From positions 104,426 to 168,425 of the forward strand of contig NZ_JAHKQN010000029.1 in NCBI RefSeq assembly GCF_018861125.1: DNA of 64,000 nt, read 5' to 3'. Source of the stretch: Cellulophaga baltica. Lineage in GTDB: Bacteria > Bacteroidota > Bacteroidia > Flavobacteriales > Flavobacteriaceae. This document shows positions 54,700-62,903 of this stretch, in pieces. A program made the translations under genes and the position numbers. The notes under the pieces are model-generated. The model did no database searches and was not told where the DNA came from. It worked only from the letters and a program-made list of their open reading frames with translations. Within the stretch, counting starts at the first letter, position 1; each line of letters begins with the position of its first letter.

Positions 54700-55146
54700 T
54701 TATATTCTTAATAGAAAATTATCTCTGTTTAAAGCAGAGGTTTGGTACTGCCAGTTTAATTGTAGTACTTTTTCAATAGCTGCTTTTAATTCTTTGAAAG
54801 TATTGGGTTTGTTAATGTATATGTTAGCTCCATTAACAAAAGTTTCCTCAATGTCTTTTTCTGATGACGATGTAGAGTAAATTGCAACAGATAAATCAAT
54901 CAATTTTGGATTTTCCCTAATTTCTTTTAAACATTGCATACCATTTTTGATAGGCATGTTTAAATCAAGGAATATTACTTCAGGTAAAATAACATTTGGT
55001 AATATTAAATAATCCATTAACTCTTTACCATTAGTGAAAAGAGAAAGTTTTGTTTTGATTTTGATTTCTTCAATAGCATCTTTAAATAAGAATCTATCAT
55101 CTTCATCATCATCAGCAAGTGCAATATTCAGGGAGTTCAAAGCCAT
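54700..55146 (-). CDS. Single-domain CheY-like response regulator
   Basis: 148 residues and only a receiver domain, no output domain. Acidic pocket DDDEDD (12-17), phospho-acceptor Asp61 in VIFLDLNMPIKNG, the Thr/Ser switch in IYSTSS, and Lys in INKPNTF. The Rcp1-like D-D-x-E-D-D start is typical of partners of SHDLQEP-type kinases. It lies between the kinase gene (14 nt) and a short AraC-family regulator gene (5 nt). Confidence 0.93.
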   Translation of the reverse strand: MALNSLNIALADDDEDDRFLFKDAIEEIKIKTKLSLFTNGKELMDYLILPNVILPEVIFLDLNMPIKNGMQCLKEIRENPKLIDLSVAIYSTSSSEKDIEETFVNGANIYINKPNTFKELKAAIEKVLQLNWQYQTSALNRDNFLLRI

Positions 55147-55151
55147 AGTAA

Positions 55152-55715
55152 TTAATCTTGAGGAACAACCTTATCATTTCTTTTCTTTATAATTTTTTGA
55201 AATGTTGAGGGTGTTAATCCGGTTGTTTTTTTAAATTGAGTTGATAAATGTGCTACACTACTATAGTTGAGTTTAAAAGCAATTTCAGTAAGTGTTAGGT
55301 TATGTTCAATAATCAAATTTTTAGCAACATCTATTTTTTTTAAGATCACAAAATTTTCAATAGACATATGGGTAACCTCTGAAAAAACATTTGAGAGGTG
55401 TGTATATGAATAATCTAATTTTTCCGATAAATAATTTGAAACATTATATTTCTGAGCCTCTTCATCGCCATTTACAATTAGTGTAACGGCATCTTTTATT
55501 CGTTGTACAAGTGCTGTTTGCTGATCACTTATAACTTCAATACCAAATTTGGCTAAATTTTCAGTAATTTTTTGCATTTGTACTGCATTCGGAGACTGTT
55601 TTAAATTTACCTCACCAATACCATTTAATGAATAGTCTAAATTCATATCATCAAGTTGCTGGCATAGCACTTTTTTGCAGATGGTATTAAAATCAAACTT
55701 TACATTAAATTTCAT
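55152..55715 (-). CDS. Short AraC-family regulator with N-terminal ferredoxin-like domain
   Basis: 187 residues from the ATG at 55715; an upstream in-frame extension of 28 residues rich in Tyr/Phe is unlikely to be translated. The N-terminal 65 residues (KFNVKFDFNTICKKVLCQQLDDMNLDYSL) look like a small ACT/HMA-like domain. The C-terminal half has the two helix-turn-helix motifs: YTHLSNVFSEVTHMSIENFV, and LTEIAFKLNYSSVAHLSTQFKKTTGLTP. Related short proteins occur beside response regulators in Flavobacteriaceae. First gene of the AraC-RR-kinase operon. Confidence 0.85.
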   Translation of the reverse strand: MKFNVKFDFNTICKKVLCQQLDDMNLDYSLNGIGEVNLKQSPNAVQMQKITENLAKFGIEVISDQQTALVQRIKDAVTLIVNGDEEAQKYNVSNYLSEKLDYSYTHLSNVFSEVTHMSIENFVILKKIDVAKNLIIEHNLTLTEIAFKLNYSSVAHLSTQFKKTTGLTPSTFQKIIKKRNDKVVPQD

Positions 55716-55876
55716 AGGTTTTCTGAGTATTTGGCGGTTAAAATAAAAAAGGTAAAAATACAAGTTTCTTGTTATTGTATAATCGTTGAAAAGATACATT
55801 TTTTTTAATTATTTGTTAAAAAATATCCTTTGCGATAACTAAACTTTTATTCAATTTTAAAAAAAATGACAAATAA

Positions 55877-56212
55877 TTAATTAGCGGTGTAATTTTCTTT
55901 AGGAATATTTGTGAAAAATTCAGCCATATTCGTGTCGCTTGAAGGACTGTAATTTGCCAAAACAGTTCCTTTGCTATCACTCGTCTCAACAATATATAGT
56001 ATTGACATGTCTGATGGGTTGCTCATACCCTCAAATCTAAATTCTTTTTTTATAAAAACTTCTGAAGGTTTATAGGTTTTTTTAGTGTCTAAGTCTTCAA
56101 GCTTATCATTTTTAATCATATAGCTTGCAGTATATCCTTTTTCAGAATATTCATTTATATATTCTTTTTCACTTTTTGCATTTTCCATAATTTGTGTATT
56201 AATGTTTGACAT
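55877..56212 (-). CDS. Small cytoplasmic protein of unknown function
   Basis: 111 residues from the ATG at 56212; a further upstream start (56254) would add a Cys-containing piece without support. The sequence MSNINTQIMENAKSEKEYINEYSEKGYTASYMIKND, then mixed strands ending FTNIPKENYTAN, has no signal peptide or membrane helix. I do not recognise a family. Its place between the sensor operon and the small stress genes suggests a role in the same response, but nothing direct shows this. Confidence 0.55.
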   Translation of the reverse strand: MSNINTQIMENAKSEKEYINEYSEKGYTASYMIKNDKLEDLDTKKTYKPSEVFIKKEFRFEGMSNPSDMSILYIVETSDSKGTVLANYSPSSDTNMAEFFTNIPKENYTAN

Positions 56213-56272
56213 AAGAAACGGACAAATGCTACTCAAAGCCTTTGTCCGTTTCAATTATTTTATAGAGATATC

Positions 56273-56461
56273 TTACTCATTTGTATGATCATCAATCTCA
56301 TCTTCTACCTCTTCGGCTCCTTCTTCAATGCCATCGCCTACATCATCTGCAGCTTCTTCAATTTTATCGCCTGTAGATTTCTCTTCTCTACAGCTATTTA
56401 AAGTTACTACTGTTGTGCTTAGCATTAAGGTAACCATTGTTATTATAAGTGGCTTTCTCAT
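56273..56461 (-). CDS. Small acidic lipoprotein
   Basis: 62 residues. Signal sequence with lipobox LNSC (Cys about 24), then a very acidic tail made of Glu/Asp with Gly and Ala (DKIEEAADDVGDGIEEGAEE). Such small acidic lipoproteins are often seen next to YtxH or DUF1328 genes in stress clusters of Bacteroidetes. No enzymatic motif. A structural or surface role is possible. Confidence 0.7.
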   Translation of the reverse strand: MRKPLIITMVTLMLSTTVVTLNSCREEKSTGDKIEEAADDVGDGIEEGAEEVEDEIDDHTNE

Positions 56462-56524
56462 TATATGTATATTAATGTGTTAAGTAATTAAGTGTGTGTT
56501 TGTTGTCGTTTAAAAATTATATTC

Positions 56525-56686
56525 TTAAACTTTCTTTCTTCCTGTTAATAGTGATATAATAAATAGTACTAGAAAAATAAAGAAAAGTATTTTTGCTATA
56601 CTTGCAGCTCCTGCTGCTATTCCACCAAAGCCAAAAACTGCGGCGATTATTGCTAATATTATAAAAGTGACTGTCCAACGTAACAT
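56525..56686 (-). CDS. DUF1328 (YtjA-family) small membrane protein
   Basis: A 53-residue gene read on the reverse strand: ATG at 56686, TAA at 56525. The signature [41 protein letters not shown] matches DUF1328/YtjA, two helices with a Gly/Ala-rich turn, ending TGRKKV. Members are induced by general stress in several bacteria; the function is not known. An inverted repeat lies 30 nt upstream. Confidence 0.9.
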   Translation of the reverse strand: MLRWTVTFIILAIIAAVFGFGGIAAGAASIAKILFFIFLVLFIISLLTGRKKV

Positions 56687-56715
56687 AATGTGTGTTTTTT
56701 AGGGTTAATAAATAG

Positions 56716-56734
56716 GATTGATACTCTATCAATC
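56716..56734. promoter_or_regulatory. Candidate operator upstream of the DUF1328 gene
   Basis: A perfect inverted repeat, GATTGATA / TATCAATC, 8-bp arms with spacer CTC. It lies 30 nt upstream of the start codon and has no T tract, so it is more like a protein-binding site than a terminator. The binder is unknown. Confidence 0.4.
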
Positions 56735-56824
56735 TTACACTTCAAAGATCATTAAAAAGTAAGGATCCGATTAACTATATCGGTTAATTAATTAGCTCAT
56801 TAACAGTTGAATATTATACCAAAA

Positions 56825-56860
56825 AAATTGGGGGTAAGTTTAGTAACTTACCCCCAATTT
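56825..56860. terminator. Terminator of the DUF2383 gene
   Basis: A 16-bp stem, AAATTGGGGGTAAGTT / AACTTACCCCCAATTT, with loop TAGT, working in both directions by its flanking A/T. It follows the DUF2383 gene (ends at 56892). Confidence 0.85.
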
Positions 56861-56891
56861 AATGTTAGTTATATTTATAAAAACCGTAGCC

Positions 56892-57341
56892 TTACATAAT
56901 ATTTTCCATAACTTTTTCTTTTGAAAGATCAAGTTGAATTTGACTTAATTGCTGATTTAAAATATCAGATGTGCTTTTTGGCAAAGCAGTTTCTGCTAAT
57001 ACATTCTTATATTCTTCAATTGCTGCCTTTTCACCTCTTAATGCCTCTTCTAGCATTGACTCTTCATTGTCACTCGTTAAAAATGCTTTTACATCCATCC
57101 ATGCTCTATGTGTTGCAGCAGTAATACTTCCGCCATTTTCAATTTTTTGACCGTAGCTTGCAATTTCATTTTTTAATTGATAACCAAAATCATAACGTTG
57201 GCTACTTTTTTTTGCAAAAAAGTCTTTCAATACCTTGTTATCTGTGTTCTCAGAAGCTTTTTTATATCCTTTTTCTGCGTCGTATGTTTTTTCTAAAAGT
57301 CCGTTTAATTTTTCTCCAACTTCTTGTGTGTATGTGCTCAT
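56892..57341 (-). CDS. DUF2383/PA2169 four-helix-bundle protein
   Basis: 149 residues, all helical, with the PA2169-type pattern: LNGLLEKTYDAEKGYKKASENTDN, DFFAKKSSQRYDFGYQLKNEI, then a second pair of helices with WMDVKAFLTSDNEESMLEEALRGEKAAIEEYKNVLAE. This is a ferritin-like fold; the Glu residues of the E-E-A-L-R-G-E and E-E-Y motifs may bind metal, as in related four-helix proteins, but no study is known to me. It is induced by stress in some relatives. No signal peptide. Confidence 0.88.
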   Translation of the reverse strand: MSTYTQEVGEKLNGLLEKTYDAEKGYKKASENTDNKVLKDFFAKKSSQRYDFGYQLKNEIASYGQKIENGGSITAATHRAWMDVKAFLTSDNEESMLEEALRGEKAAIEEYKNVLAETALPKSTSDILNQQLSQIQLDLSKEKVMENIM

Positions 57342-57407
57342 AATTTGTTTTTTTTATATAATTATTAGAATAATATTTTAAATGCTTATTCTATCAACAT
57401 TTATACT

Positions 57408-57415
57408 CAAATTTA
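57408..57415 (-). promoter_or_regulatory. -7 promoter element of the DUF2383 gene
   Basis: The minus strand reads TAAATTTG (TAnnTTTG), 66 nt before the ATG, so a longer leader than usual. Confidence 0.4.
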
Positions 57416-57479
57416 ATAGTTAAATCTGAGGTGAATTGATTCAAAACAATTTTAGATTGCCTTTAAAACAAATCGCTTT

Positions 57480-58382
57480 TTATTTATTTTCATCTTCCTT
57501 TAACATGCTAAAGTTTTTAGGAAAATCTAAAGTTCTTATTGGGAATGGAATATTAATATCATTTTTATCAAAAGCTTTTTTAATAAAAATCATTGCTTCC
57601 GTTTTGGCTTTTGCTACTTGTAATGCTGATGTAGAATCTATCCAGAAACGTGTTTGAAAGTTTATAGAGCTATCACCAAACTCTTTATATAAGAATATAA
57701 CATCGTTTTTATCTTCAACAGGCTGAAAATTATCAACTATCGTTTGTTGGACTAAGTCACGAACAAATTCTAAATCTGATGAGTAACCAACGCCACAATT
57801 AAGTATAACTCTTGACTGTGATGTTGATGAAAAGTTTTTTATCGGATTTTCTAAAACCAACTTGTTTGGTAAGTATACTAAATTATTATCAGGTTGCTTA
57901 ATAGTTACAGCTCTTAAGTCAATATCAATAACTTCGCCTTCAAAATCATTGCTCTCAATCCAATCACCAAACTTAATTTGTTTTATGTAAGATAAAACGA
58001 TACCAGAAAAAGTATTTGCCAAAGCCCCTTGCAAGGCTAAGCCAACAGCCAAACCAGCAACACCGGCACCAGCTAAAATGGTTTGTAAAGTTTTGTCTAA
58101 ATCTAAAATTCCTAAAACTAAAAATAGACCAGCAGCAATTACTAAGATTGATACTAATTTAGCAATAACATTCTTCATTGACTTTTGAAGACTACTCTTA
58201 CTTAACAGTTTTAAAGTTAATTTACTAATGTATTTTGATAGTATAATGACTGTAATAAATACAACTATAGCTATAATTATATTAGGTAGGTTAATAATCA
58301 ATTGGTTAACCCATGATTCTAAACGGGTAATCATTTTATTCCATGCATCATTTAGTTGTATGTCCATAGCAAATTCTTTCAT
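57480..58382 (-). CDS. MscS-family mechanosensitive channel
   Basis: 300 residues, close to E. coli MscS (286). Three helices (about 33-52, 75-95, 98-130). The pore helix GVAGLAVGLALQGALANTFSGIVL is the TM3 signature with Gly-Ala packing, followed by the KFGDWIES beta domain and a C-terminal alpha/beta domain with DINIPFPIRTL. It opens on osmotic down-shock to release solutes. It is a single gene in the stress cluster. Confidence 0.93.
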   Translation of the reverse strand: MKEFAMDIQLNDAWNKMITRLESWVNQLIINLPNIIIAIVVFITVIILSKYISKLTLKLLSKSSLQKSMKNVIAKLVSILVIAAGLFLVLGILDLDKTLQTILAGAGVAGLAVGLALQGALANTFSGIVLSYIKQIKFGDWIESNDFEGEVIDIDLRAVTIKQPDNNLVYLPNKLVLENPIKNFSSTSQSRVILNCGVGYSSDLEFVRDLVQQTIVDNFQPVEDKNDVIFLYKEFGDSSINFQTRFWIDSTSALQVAKAKTEAMIFIKKAFDKNDINIPFPIRTLDFPKNFSMLKEDENK

Positions 58383-58594
58383 TTTGTGATTTTTTTGGTT
58401 GGTAAATAGATTGAATCTAAAAAGAGTCTCAAATATTGGTTTTTAAAAAAATGGTTTCAACTTGCTGTAGTATGCTGTTGAAACCATTTTACAATCAACC
58501 AAACCTTATTACTGTAAAATTACAGGTATTGTAGCGGTAAGAGGTGCTTTTTTGAGTCTAATAGTGACTGTTTTACAAATAGTTAGAAAACTAT

Positions 58595-58627
58595 AAAAGG
58601 TCTAAGCTTTTCAGCTTAGACCTTTTT
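58595..58627 (-). terminator. Terminator of the YtxH-holin-like operon
   Basis: Stem AAAAGGTCTAAGCT / AGCTTAGACCTTTT with loop TTTC. It lies 23 nt after the stop of the 68-residue gene and has A/T tracts on both sides. Confidence 0.82.
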
Positions 58628-58649
58628 AAAATTTTGAAAATCTCGTGTA

Positions 58650-58856
58650 CTATTTAAAGAGCTTTTTTAATAGCATTACGGTACTTAATTTACTTGCCAC
58701 TTTAAAACCAGATTGTATCCAATTTAAGGGTTGTAAATCTTTTTGAACTTGTACTTTAAAACTTTTAAGCTGTTCAACCGCTATTTGACGCTCTAAGTTT
58801 AATCGTTTTAAATCATATTCAATTTCTTCGAACGATGTGTAATTCTGATTTCTCAT
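58650..58856 (-). CDS. Small hydrophilic protein, last gene of the YtxH-holin-like operon
   Basis: 68 residues: a charged helix (about 8-40, EEIEYDLKRLNLERQIAVEQLKS) and a basic, partly hydrophobic end (VASKLSTVMLLKKLFK). I do not recognise a family. It begins inside the stop codon of the preceding gene (TAATG), so translation is coupled. It always seems to accompany the holin-X-like gene in such clusters, as far as I recall. Confidence 0.7.
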   Translation of the reverse strand: MRNQNYTSFEEIEYDLKRLNLERQIAVEQLKSFKVQVQKDLQPLNWIQSGFKVASKLSTVMLLKKLFK

Positions 58857-59203
58857 TAGTCAAAATAGGTTTTAGAAAGCTTCTTAATAATAAATTTATC
58901 AATGTATTTTCTGAATAAATATATAAGAATAATTGTCGCAAAAAATATCAGTCCAGTACACAAGTGACCCAATGCTCTATCGTGGAAATAATTTCCCAAA
59001 GCAGTGGCTCCTGCTATTGCCAAAAATATTAAACCTAATATACAAAGGCTACCTATTATCGCAACTTTAAGAATGTAAGAAGACAGTATAGAAATTTGCT
59101 GAAATATTTTTAATTCGTAATACTTCTGCGTTTTTTTTACATAGTCTTCCCCAGACTGTGCTGCATTACTAGTAGTTTCGTCTAAAGATTTAATAATACT
59201 CAT
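58856..59203 (-). CDS. Holin-X-like (Phage_holin_3_6 family) membrane protein
   Basis: 115 residues. Two membrane helices (about 42-65 and 78-98) around a short loop, with a hydrophilic N-terminus and a basic C-terminus (FRKYIDKFIIKKLSKTYFD). The layout matches the PF07332 'phage holin' family, which in most bacteria is not part of a phage but a cell-envelope stress protein. No phage genes are near. Second gene of a three-gene operon. Confidence 0.8.
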   Translation of the reverse strand: MSIIKSLDETTSNAAQSGEDYVKKTQKYYELKIFQQISILSSYILKVAIIGSLCILGLIFLAIAGATALGNYFHDRALGHLCTGLIFFATIILIYLFRKYIDKFIIKKLSKTYFD

Positions 59204-59210
59204 AGTGGTT

Positions 59211-59549
59211 TTATATTTGAGATTTTTGTAATTTTTTGTTTTTAGCTTTCAACTCTGATAATTTTTTTTCTAGTGTCGTAATTACATCTTCAGTCTTATG
59301 ACTTACATCAGAAACGATATGTTCTATTTGAGTATCCAAAGTTTCTCTTTTAGTGGCAACAGAATTTGCGGCCATGTCTCTTAAGTCTAGAGCAGTTTCT
59401 TCTAAAGAATGTTTTGTTGCTACAGCTTGGTCTGCAATTTTTTGTCTAGTGTTTGAACCTCTGTCTGGAGCAAATAAAATACCTAAAGCGGCACCAATTG
59501 CTGTTCCTGCTATTATTCCTAAAGCTGTGTTGTTATTATTGTTGTTCAT
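59211..59549 (-). CDS. YtxH-domain protein
   Basis: 112 residues. An N-terminal Gly/Ala helix (about 7-28, LGIIAGTAIGAALGILFAPDRG) followed by SNTRQKIADQAVATKHSLEETALDL and a long Lys/Glu coiled coil. The APDRGSNTRQKI segment is the YtxH signature. Members are membrane-anchored, general-stress proteins. First gene of the YtxH-holin-68-residue operon, with a -7 element 47 nt upstream. Confidence 0.9.
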   Translation of the reverse strand: MNNNNNNTALGIIAGTAIGAALGILFAPDRGSNTRQKIADQAVATKHSLEETALDLRDMAANSVATKRETLDTQIEHIVSDVSHKTEDVITTLEKKLSELKAKNKKLQKSQI

Positions 59550-59596
59550 GATATATTTTTTTTGTTAAATAGTAATTGTGTCTCAATCACTTGATT

Positions 59597-59604
59597 CAAA
59601 TTTA
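59597..59604 (-). promoter_or_regulatory. -7 promoter element of the YtxH operon
   Basis: The minus strand reads TAAATTTG (TAnnTTTG). A TTTG (minus strand, 59621-59624) 16 nt upstream could serve as the -33 element. Confidence 0.45.
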
Positions 59605-59763
59605 CGTCACTAATGTGTCGCAAATTGTCTTAAACAAACTTAAGATTGACTGTAATGCGCATCAATTGAAAGGGTTAACAAATTATTCAAATGAAGCAGC
59701 TAAGCCTACCAAATTAAATTAGATTTAGTCATTAGCAGAAATTATTAATTTAAAAAGATATAT

Positions 59764-59946
59764 ATGGAACCTAGAGATAAAATCAGAAGTCAAGAACAAG
59801 AAACTAAGTTTGTAAAAGATCACAAAGAAGATACAAAGCAATTCGTATTTCAAAAAAATAAAAAGACACTATCAGGTGCGTTTATAATTATGGCTTTCTT
59901 AATATTATTGGTAGTCGGCGTAATAATATCCGGAGTTGCATTTTAA
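59764..59946 (+). CDS. Small single-helix membrane protein
   Basis: 60 residues: a charged N-terminal half (MEPRDKIRSQEQETKFVKDHKEDTKQF) and one C-terminal membrane helix (about 38-58, AFIIMAFLILLVVGVIISGVAF). No family recognised. A good terminator and divergent position from the YtxH operon support it being a real gene. It may be a tail-anchored protein of the stress cluster. Confidence 0.65.
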   Translation: MEPRDKIRSQEQETKFVKDHKEDTKQFVFQKNKKTLSGAFIIMAFLILLVVGVIISGVAF

Positions 59947-59968
59947 AAAACTAGATTATAAACAAATA

Positions 59969-60000
59969 AAAACAGCCACCGAATATTCGGTGGCTGTTTT
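59969..60000. terminator. Bidirectional terminator
   Basis: A 15-bp stem, AAAACAGCCACCGAA / TTCGGTGGCTGTTTT, between convergent genes. Confidence 0.88.
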
Positions 60001-60018
60001 AGTTTAAAGAATTTTATA

Positions 60019-60621
60019 TTAGTCCCATTGTTCTTTAAAAGCAAAATCTCGTTGTCTTATTCGTTTACGTTCGTTTATTTCTTGTTCTTGTAATTCTTCT
60101 GATAGTTTTTCAATTTCTCCGCCGTAATAACCAACAGCAATTGCACTTGCTATATGATAACCTTCAGGAACATTGAATACGTCTTGTGCTTTTTCCCAAT
60201 CTACGCCAGCCATGCTATGTAATGCTATTCCCATATATTGTGCTTGCATTGTCATGCTACCTATGGCAAAACCTAAATCATGCAGTGCATGAAAGTTTTC
60301 AACCCCATCTTCAGTTTCTTCTTTGTAAGCTGTTAGCATTAATAAGGGTGCGTTTGTAGCCCACTCTCTATTAAAATCATTTAGGCATGACAATATTTTA
60401 TCATATGCAGGTGTATTTCTTTCTGCATAAATAAAACGCCACGGTTGTATATTGTTTGAGCTAGCAGACCAACGTGCAGCTTCAAATATTTGATTAATAT
60501 GTTGTTGTTTTATTGAAGCTTCTTTAAAAGTTCTGGGGCTATATCGCTGTTTAAGTAGTGCAAATATTTCATATTCACAAGCAGCTATATTTTCTAATTG
60601 TATCTGTTCTGATATGTTCAT
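60019..60621 (-). CDS. Nitroreductase-family flavoprotein
   Basis: 200 residues from the ATG at 60621; a 13-residue upstream extension is unlikely. FMN-dependent fold: RYSPRTFKEASI, ARWSASSNNIQPWRFIYAE (FMN-binding loop), and IAVGYYGGE near the C-terminus. Members reduce nitro compounds or quinones with NAD(P)H; the physiological substrate is not known. It is on the same strand as the AI-2E family and YihY genes, but about 110 nt separate it from them. Confidence 0.87.
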   Translation of the reverse strand: MNISEQIQLENIAACEYEIFALLKQRYSPRTFKEASIKQQHINQIFEAARWSASSNNIQPWRFIYAERNTPAYDKILSCLNDFNREWATNAPLLMLTAYKEETEDGVENFHALHDLGFAIGSMTMQAQYMGIALHSMAGVDWEKAQDVFNVPEGYHIASAIAVGYYGGEIEKLSEELQEQEINERKRIRQRDFAFKEQWD

Positions 60622-60729
60622 AACTATTATTTCTTTTTCTTGATCATTGATCAACCACAATTTTACATAAAAACCAAATTTATTTTTAACTCAAATGATT
60701 ATTTGATTAATTCAATTGCAATTTTTGAG

Positions 60730-61758
60730 TTAAAGTTGTTCTTTTGCTATGGTTTCTTGTCCGTATTCTTTTTTGTAAATGCGTAGCACTATTAAAAATA
60801 AACTTATTAATAACGGGCCAAATATTAGCCCTATAAAACCAAATAAAGGTACACCGACAATTACACCTAATAATGTTATTAAAGGGTGAACATTATCTAA
60901 TTTTTTTAATATAAATAATCGTAATAAATTGTCTGTTGAGCCAACGACAACTAATCCATAAATTAAAATACCCCAAGCTTTAAAATCATTACCAGATGCT
61001 AGTGTGAGAATAAATACAGGTAATGTTCCAATTATAGTCCCTACAAAAGGGATCATTGAGCCCACAAAAACTACTACGGCCCAAAAAAATGGTTGTTCAA
61101 TATTAAAAATAAAAAAACCTATTAAAGCGACAACACCTTGGGCAGCTGCAACTAATGGAATTCCTAAAGCGTTTGAGCGCACCATTGCCTGTACATCTTT
61201 GCCTATAATTTTTAAATTTTCATTTCCTATCGGGATATATTCATATAGTGATTCTCGTAATTGTCTTCTGTTGGTAAGCATATAGTATAGCATAAAATAC
61301 ATAAGACCTATCGCTATAAATATGTCAAAAGTACCACCTGCAAAATTTTGCAAATTTTCAGTTAACCATGATGATGCACCTGAGGAATCAATTTGAGAGG
61401 TTAAATCATAACCAATTTTACTTTCTATGGTGCTTAATTGACTTTTTCCTGCTTCAATTACTTTTTCAGAATGTTGTACAGTGTCTTTAACTTTACTCGC
61501 TAACATCAATACAATACCTGCTAGCGGAATTACAATTCCTATTACAGAGGCTAAAAGTAGTAAGGATACAGCCAAATCAGGGTTCCAACCTTTTTTTACC
61601 AATTTACTCATTGGCTTACGGAGTAAAACATAAATAGTTATTGCTCCTAAAACACCTGATAAATAGGGTAGCATTTGTTTAAATATCATAGATCCCATTG
61701 ATAAAATGAGTAATATGATAAACAGTTGTCTTATTATTTTGGGGCTAATTGATTTCAT
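60730..61758 (-). CDS. AI-2E family transporter (PerM/YdiK type)
   Basis: 342 residues with about eight membrane helices and a soluble insertion near 95-140. The family pattern is visible in FVGSMIPFVGTIIGTLPVFILTL and the final LLGVIVGVPLFGFIGLIFGPLLISLF. The name comes from a proposed AI-2 exporter (TqsA), but many members are Na+/H+ antiporter-like or of unknown role, so quorum sensing should not be inferred. It is 13 nt downstream of the YihY gene, so in one operon. Confidence 0.9.
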   Translation of the reverse strand: MKSISPKIIRQLFIILLILSMGSMIFKQMLPYLSGVLGAITIYVLLRKPMSKLVKKGWNPDLAVSLLLLASVIGIVIPLAGIVLMLASKVKDTVQHSEKVIEAGKSQLSTIESKIGYDLTSQIDSSGASSWLTENLQNFAGGTFDIFIAIGLMYFMLYYMLTNRRQLRESLYEYIPIGNENLKIIGKDVQAMVRSNALGIPLVAAAQGVVALIGFFIFNIEQPFFWAVVVFVGSMIPFVGTIIGTLPVFILTLASGNDFKAWGILIYGLVVVGSTDNLLRLFILKKLDNVHPLITLLGVIVGVPLFGFIGLIFGPLLISLFLIVLRIYKKEYGQETIAKEQL

Positions 61759-61771
61759 AAGTTGGTTGTTA

Positions 61772-62677
61772 TTATTCAGTATCTTTTATTGCTATTTTAC
61801 TTGGTTGAATTGCAAAACCATATCGTTTTGCATACATATATGTGAATTCGGCACCAAAGAATAAGATTAAGCAAGAGTATGATACCCAAAGTAAAATTAA
61901 AACTATTGTTCCGGCTGCACCATATGTTGACCCAGGATTTGCTTCACCAAAATAATAGCCTAATAAAGACTTACCTATTACAAATAATATAGCGGTGATA
62001 AATGCGCCTGTCCACACAGTTTTCCATCTAATTTTAGCATCTGGTAGATATTTATACATTAAAGCGAAAAGTACTGTGATGATACCTACGGATAAGGCAA
62101 AATCTAGTATGTAAGCTATATATACCAGTATATCAGGAAAAAACCTATGTATGTAATTATTAAGTGCTGAAATACCAGCAGTGATAATAAAACTTACAAG
62201 TAATAAAAAGCCAATTACAAGTATAAAAGCAAAACTTCGTGCTCTATCGGTAACTAATTTCCAGAAGCTTGCATTTGGGTCTTGTTTTATTTTCCAAATT
62301 TCATTTAAAGATATTTTTAATTGATAGAATACACCAGTGGCACCAAATAGTAAAGTTCCGATACCAATTACCGTAGAGATTAAATTTTCTTCTTTATTTT
62401 GAGTTTCTGCAATTATTGTTTCAATTGATGTAGCTGCGTCACTGCCCAAGGCTGATGATATTTCTTCAGTTAACTGACCTTGTACAATTTCTGTTCCCCA
62501 TATTGACCCTATGATGTTTATAATAATTATAAGTAATGCTGGCAATGATAAAATTGCATAATATGCTACTACGGCACTCAACCGAAAAGGGTTTGCTTCA
62601 TTCCATGCTTTGTAAGTGTCAACAATTAAAGAAGGTAAATCTTTAATTTTAAATTTTTCTTTTTGAGCTTTCAGCAT
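61772..62677 (-). CDS. YihY/virulence-factor-BrkB family membrane protein
   Basis: 301 residues, six membrane helices. Family features: FRLSAVVAYYAILSLPALLIII near the N-terminus, TLLFGATGVFYQLKISLNEIWKIK, and YGAAGTIVLILLWVSYSCLILFFGAEFTYMYA near the end. Once called ribonuclease BN by mistake; the true function is uncertain, possibly lipid or envelope transport. First gene of the YihY-AI-2E pair. Confidence 0.92.
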   Translation of the reverse strand: MLKAQKEKFKIKDLPSLIVDTYKAWNEANPFRLSAVVAYYAILSLPALLIIIINIIGSIWGTEIVQGQLTEEISSALGSDAATSIETIIAETQNKEENLISTVIGIGTLLFGATGVFYQLKISLNEIWKIKQDPNASFWKLVTDRARSFAFILVIGFLLLVSFIITAGISALNNYIHRFFPDILVYIAYILDFALSVGIITVLFALMYKYLPDAKIRWKTVWTGAFITAILFVIGKSLLGYYFGEANPGSTYGAAGTIVLILLWVSYSCLILFFGAEFTYMYAKRYGFAIQPSKIAIKDTE

Positions 62678-62903
62678 AGTAAGAGGTTAGTTAAATTATT
62701 GATAACTTGTTTTCTACCACAAAACTAATATTGGTAAGTAAACTTGATTAACTGTATCAAATAATATATGAGTTCAAATAAGGGCTAACTTTTTATAAAT
62801 GCATATCTTAGTATACTTCTTAAAATAAGTATTAATTGTATTTTTGATCTGTAACCAACAAATCAATTGCAAAAATATAGTTTTGCCGTTGTAACTCATT
62901 TAC

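Noticed and set aside
56517..56732. 71-codon frame on the minus strand
   Set aside because: It overlaps the DUF1328 gene in another frame; the DUF1328 reading has clear family motifs.
58856..59203. Holin-like gene as evidence of a prophage
   Set aside because: No endolysin, portal, capsid or integrase genes are near; the neighbours are stress genes, and the family is mostly non-phage.
60730..61758. AI-2 quorum-sensing function for the AI-2E family gene
   Set aside because: The family name is historical; no lsr or luxS genes are in the window.
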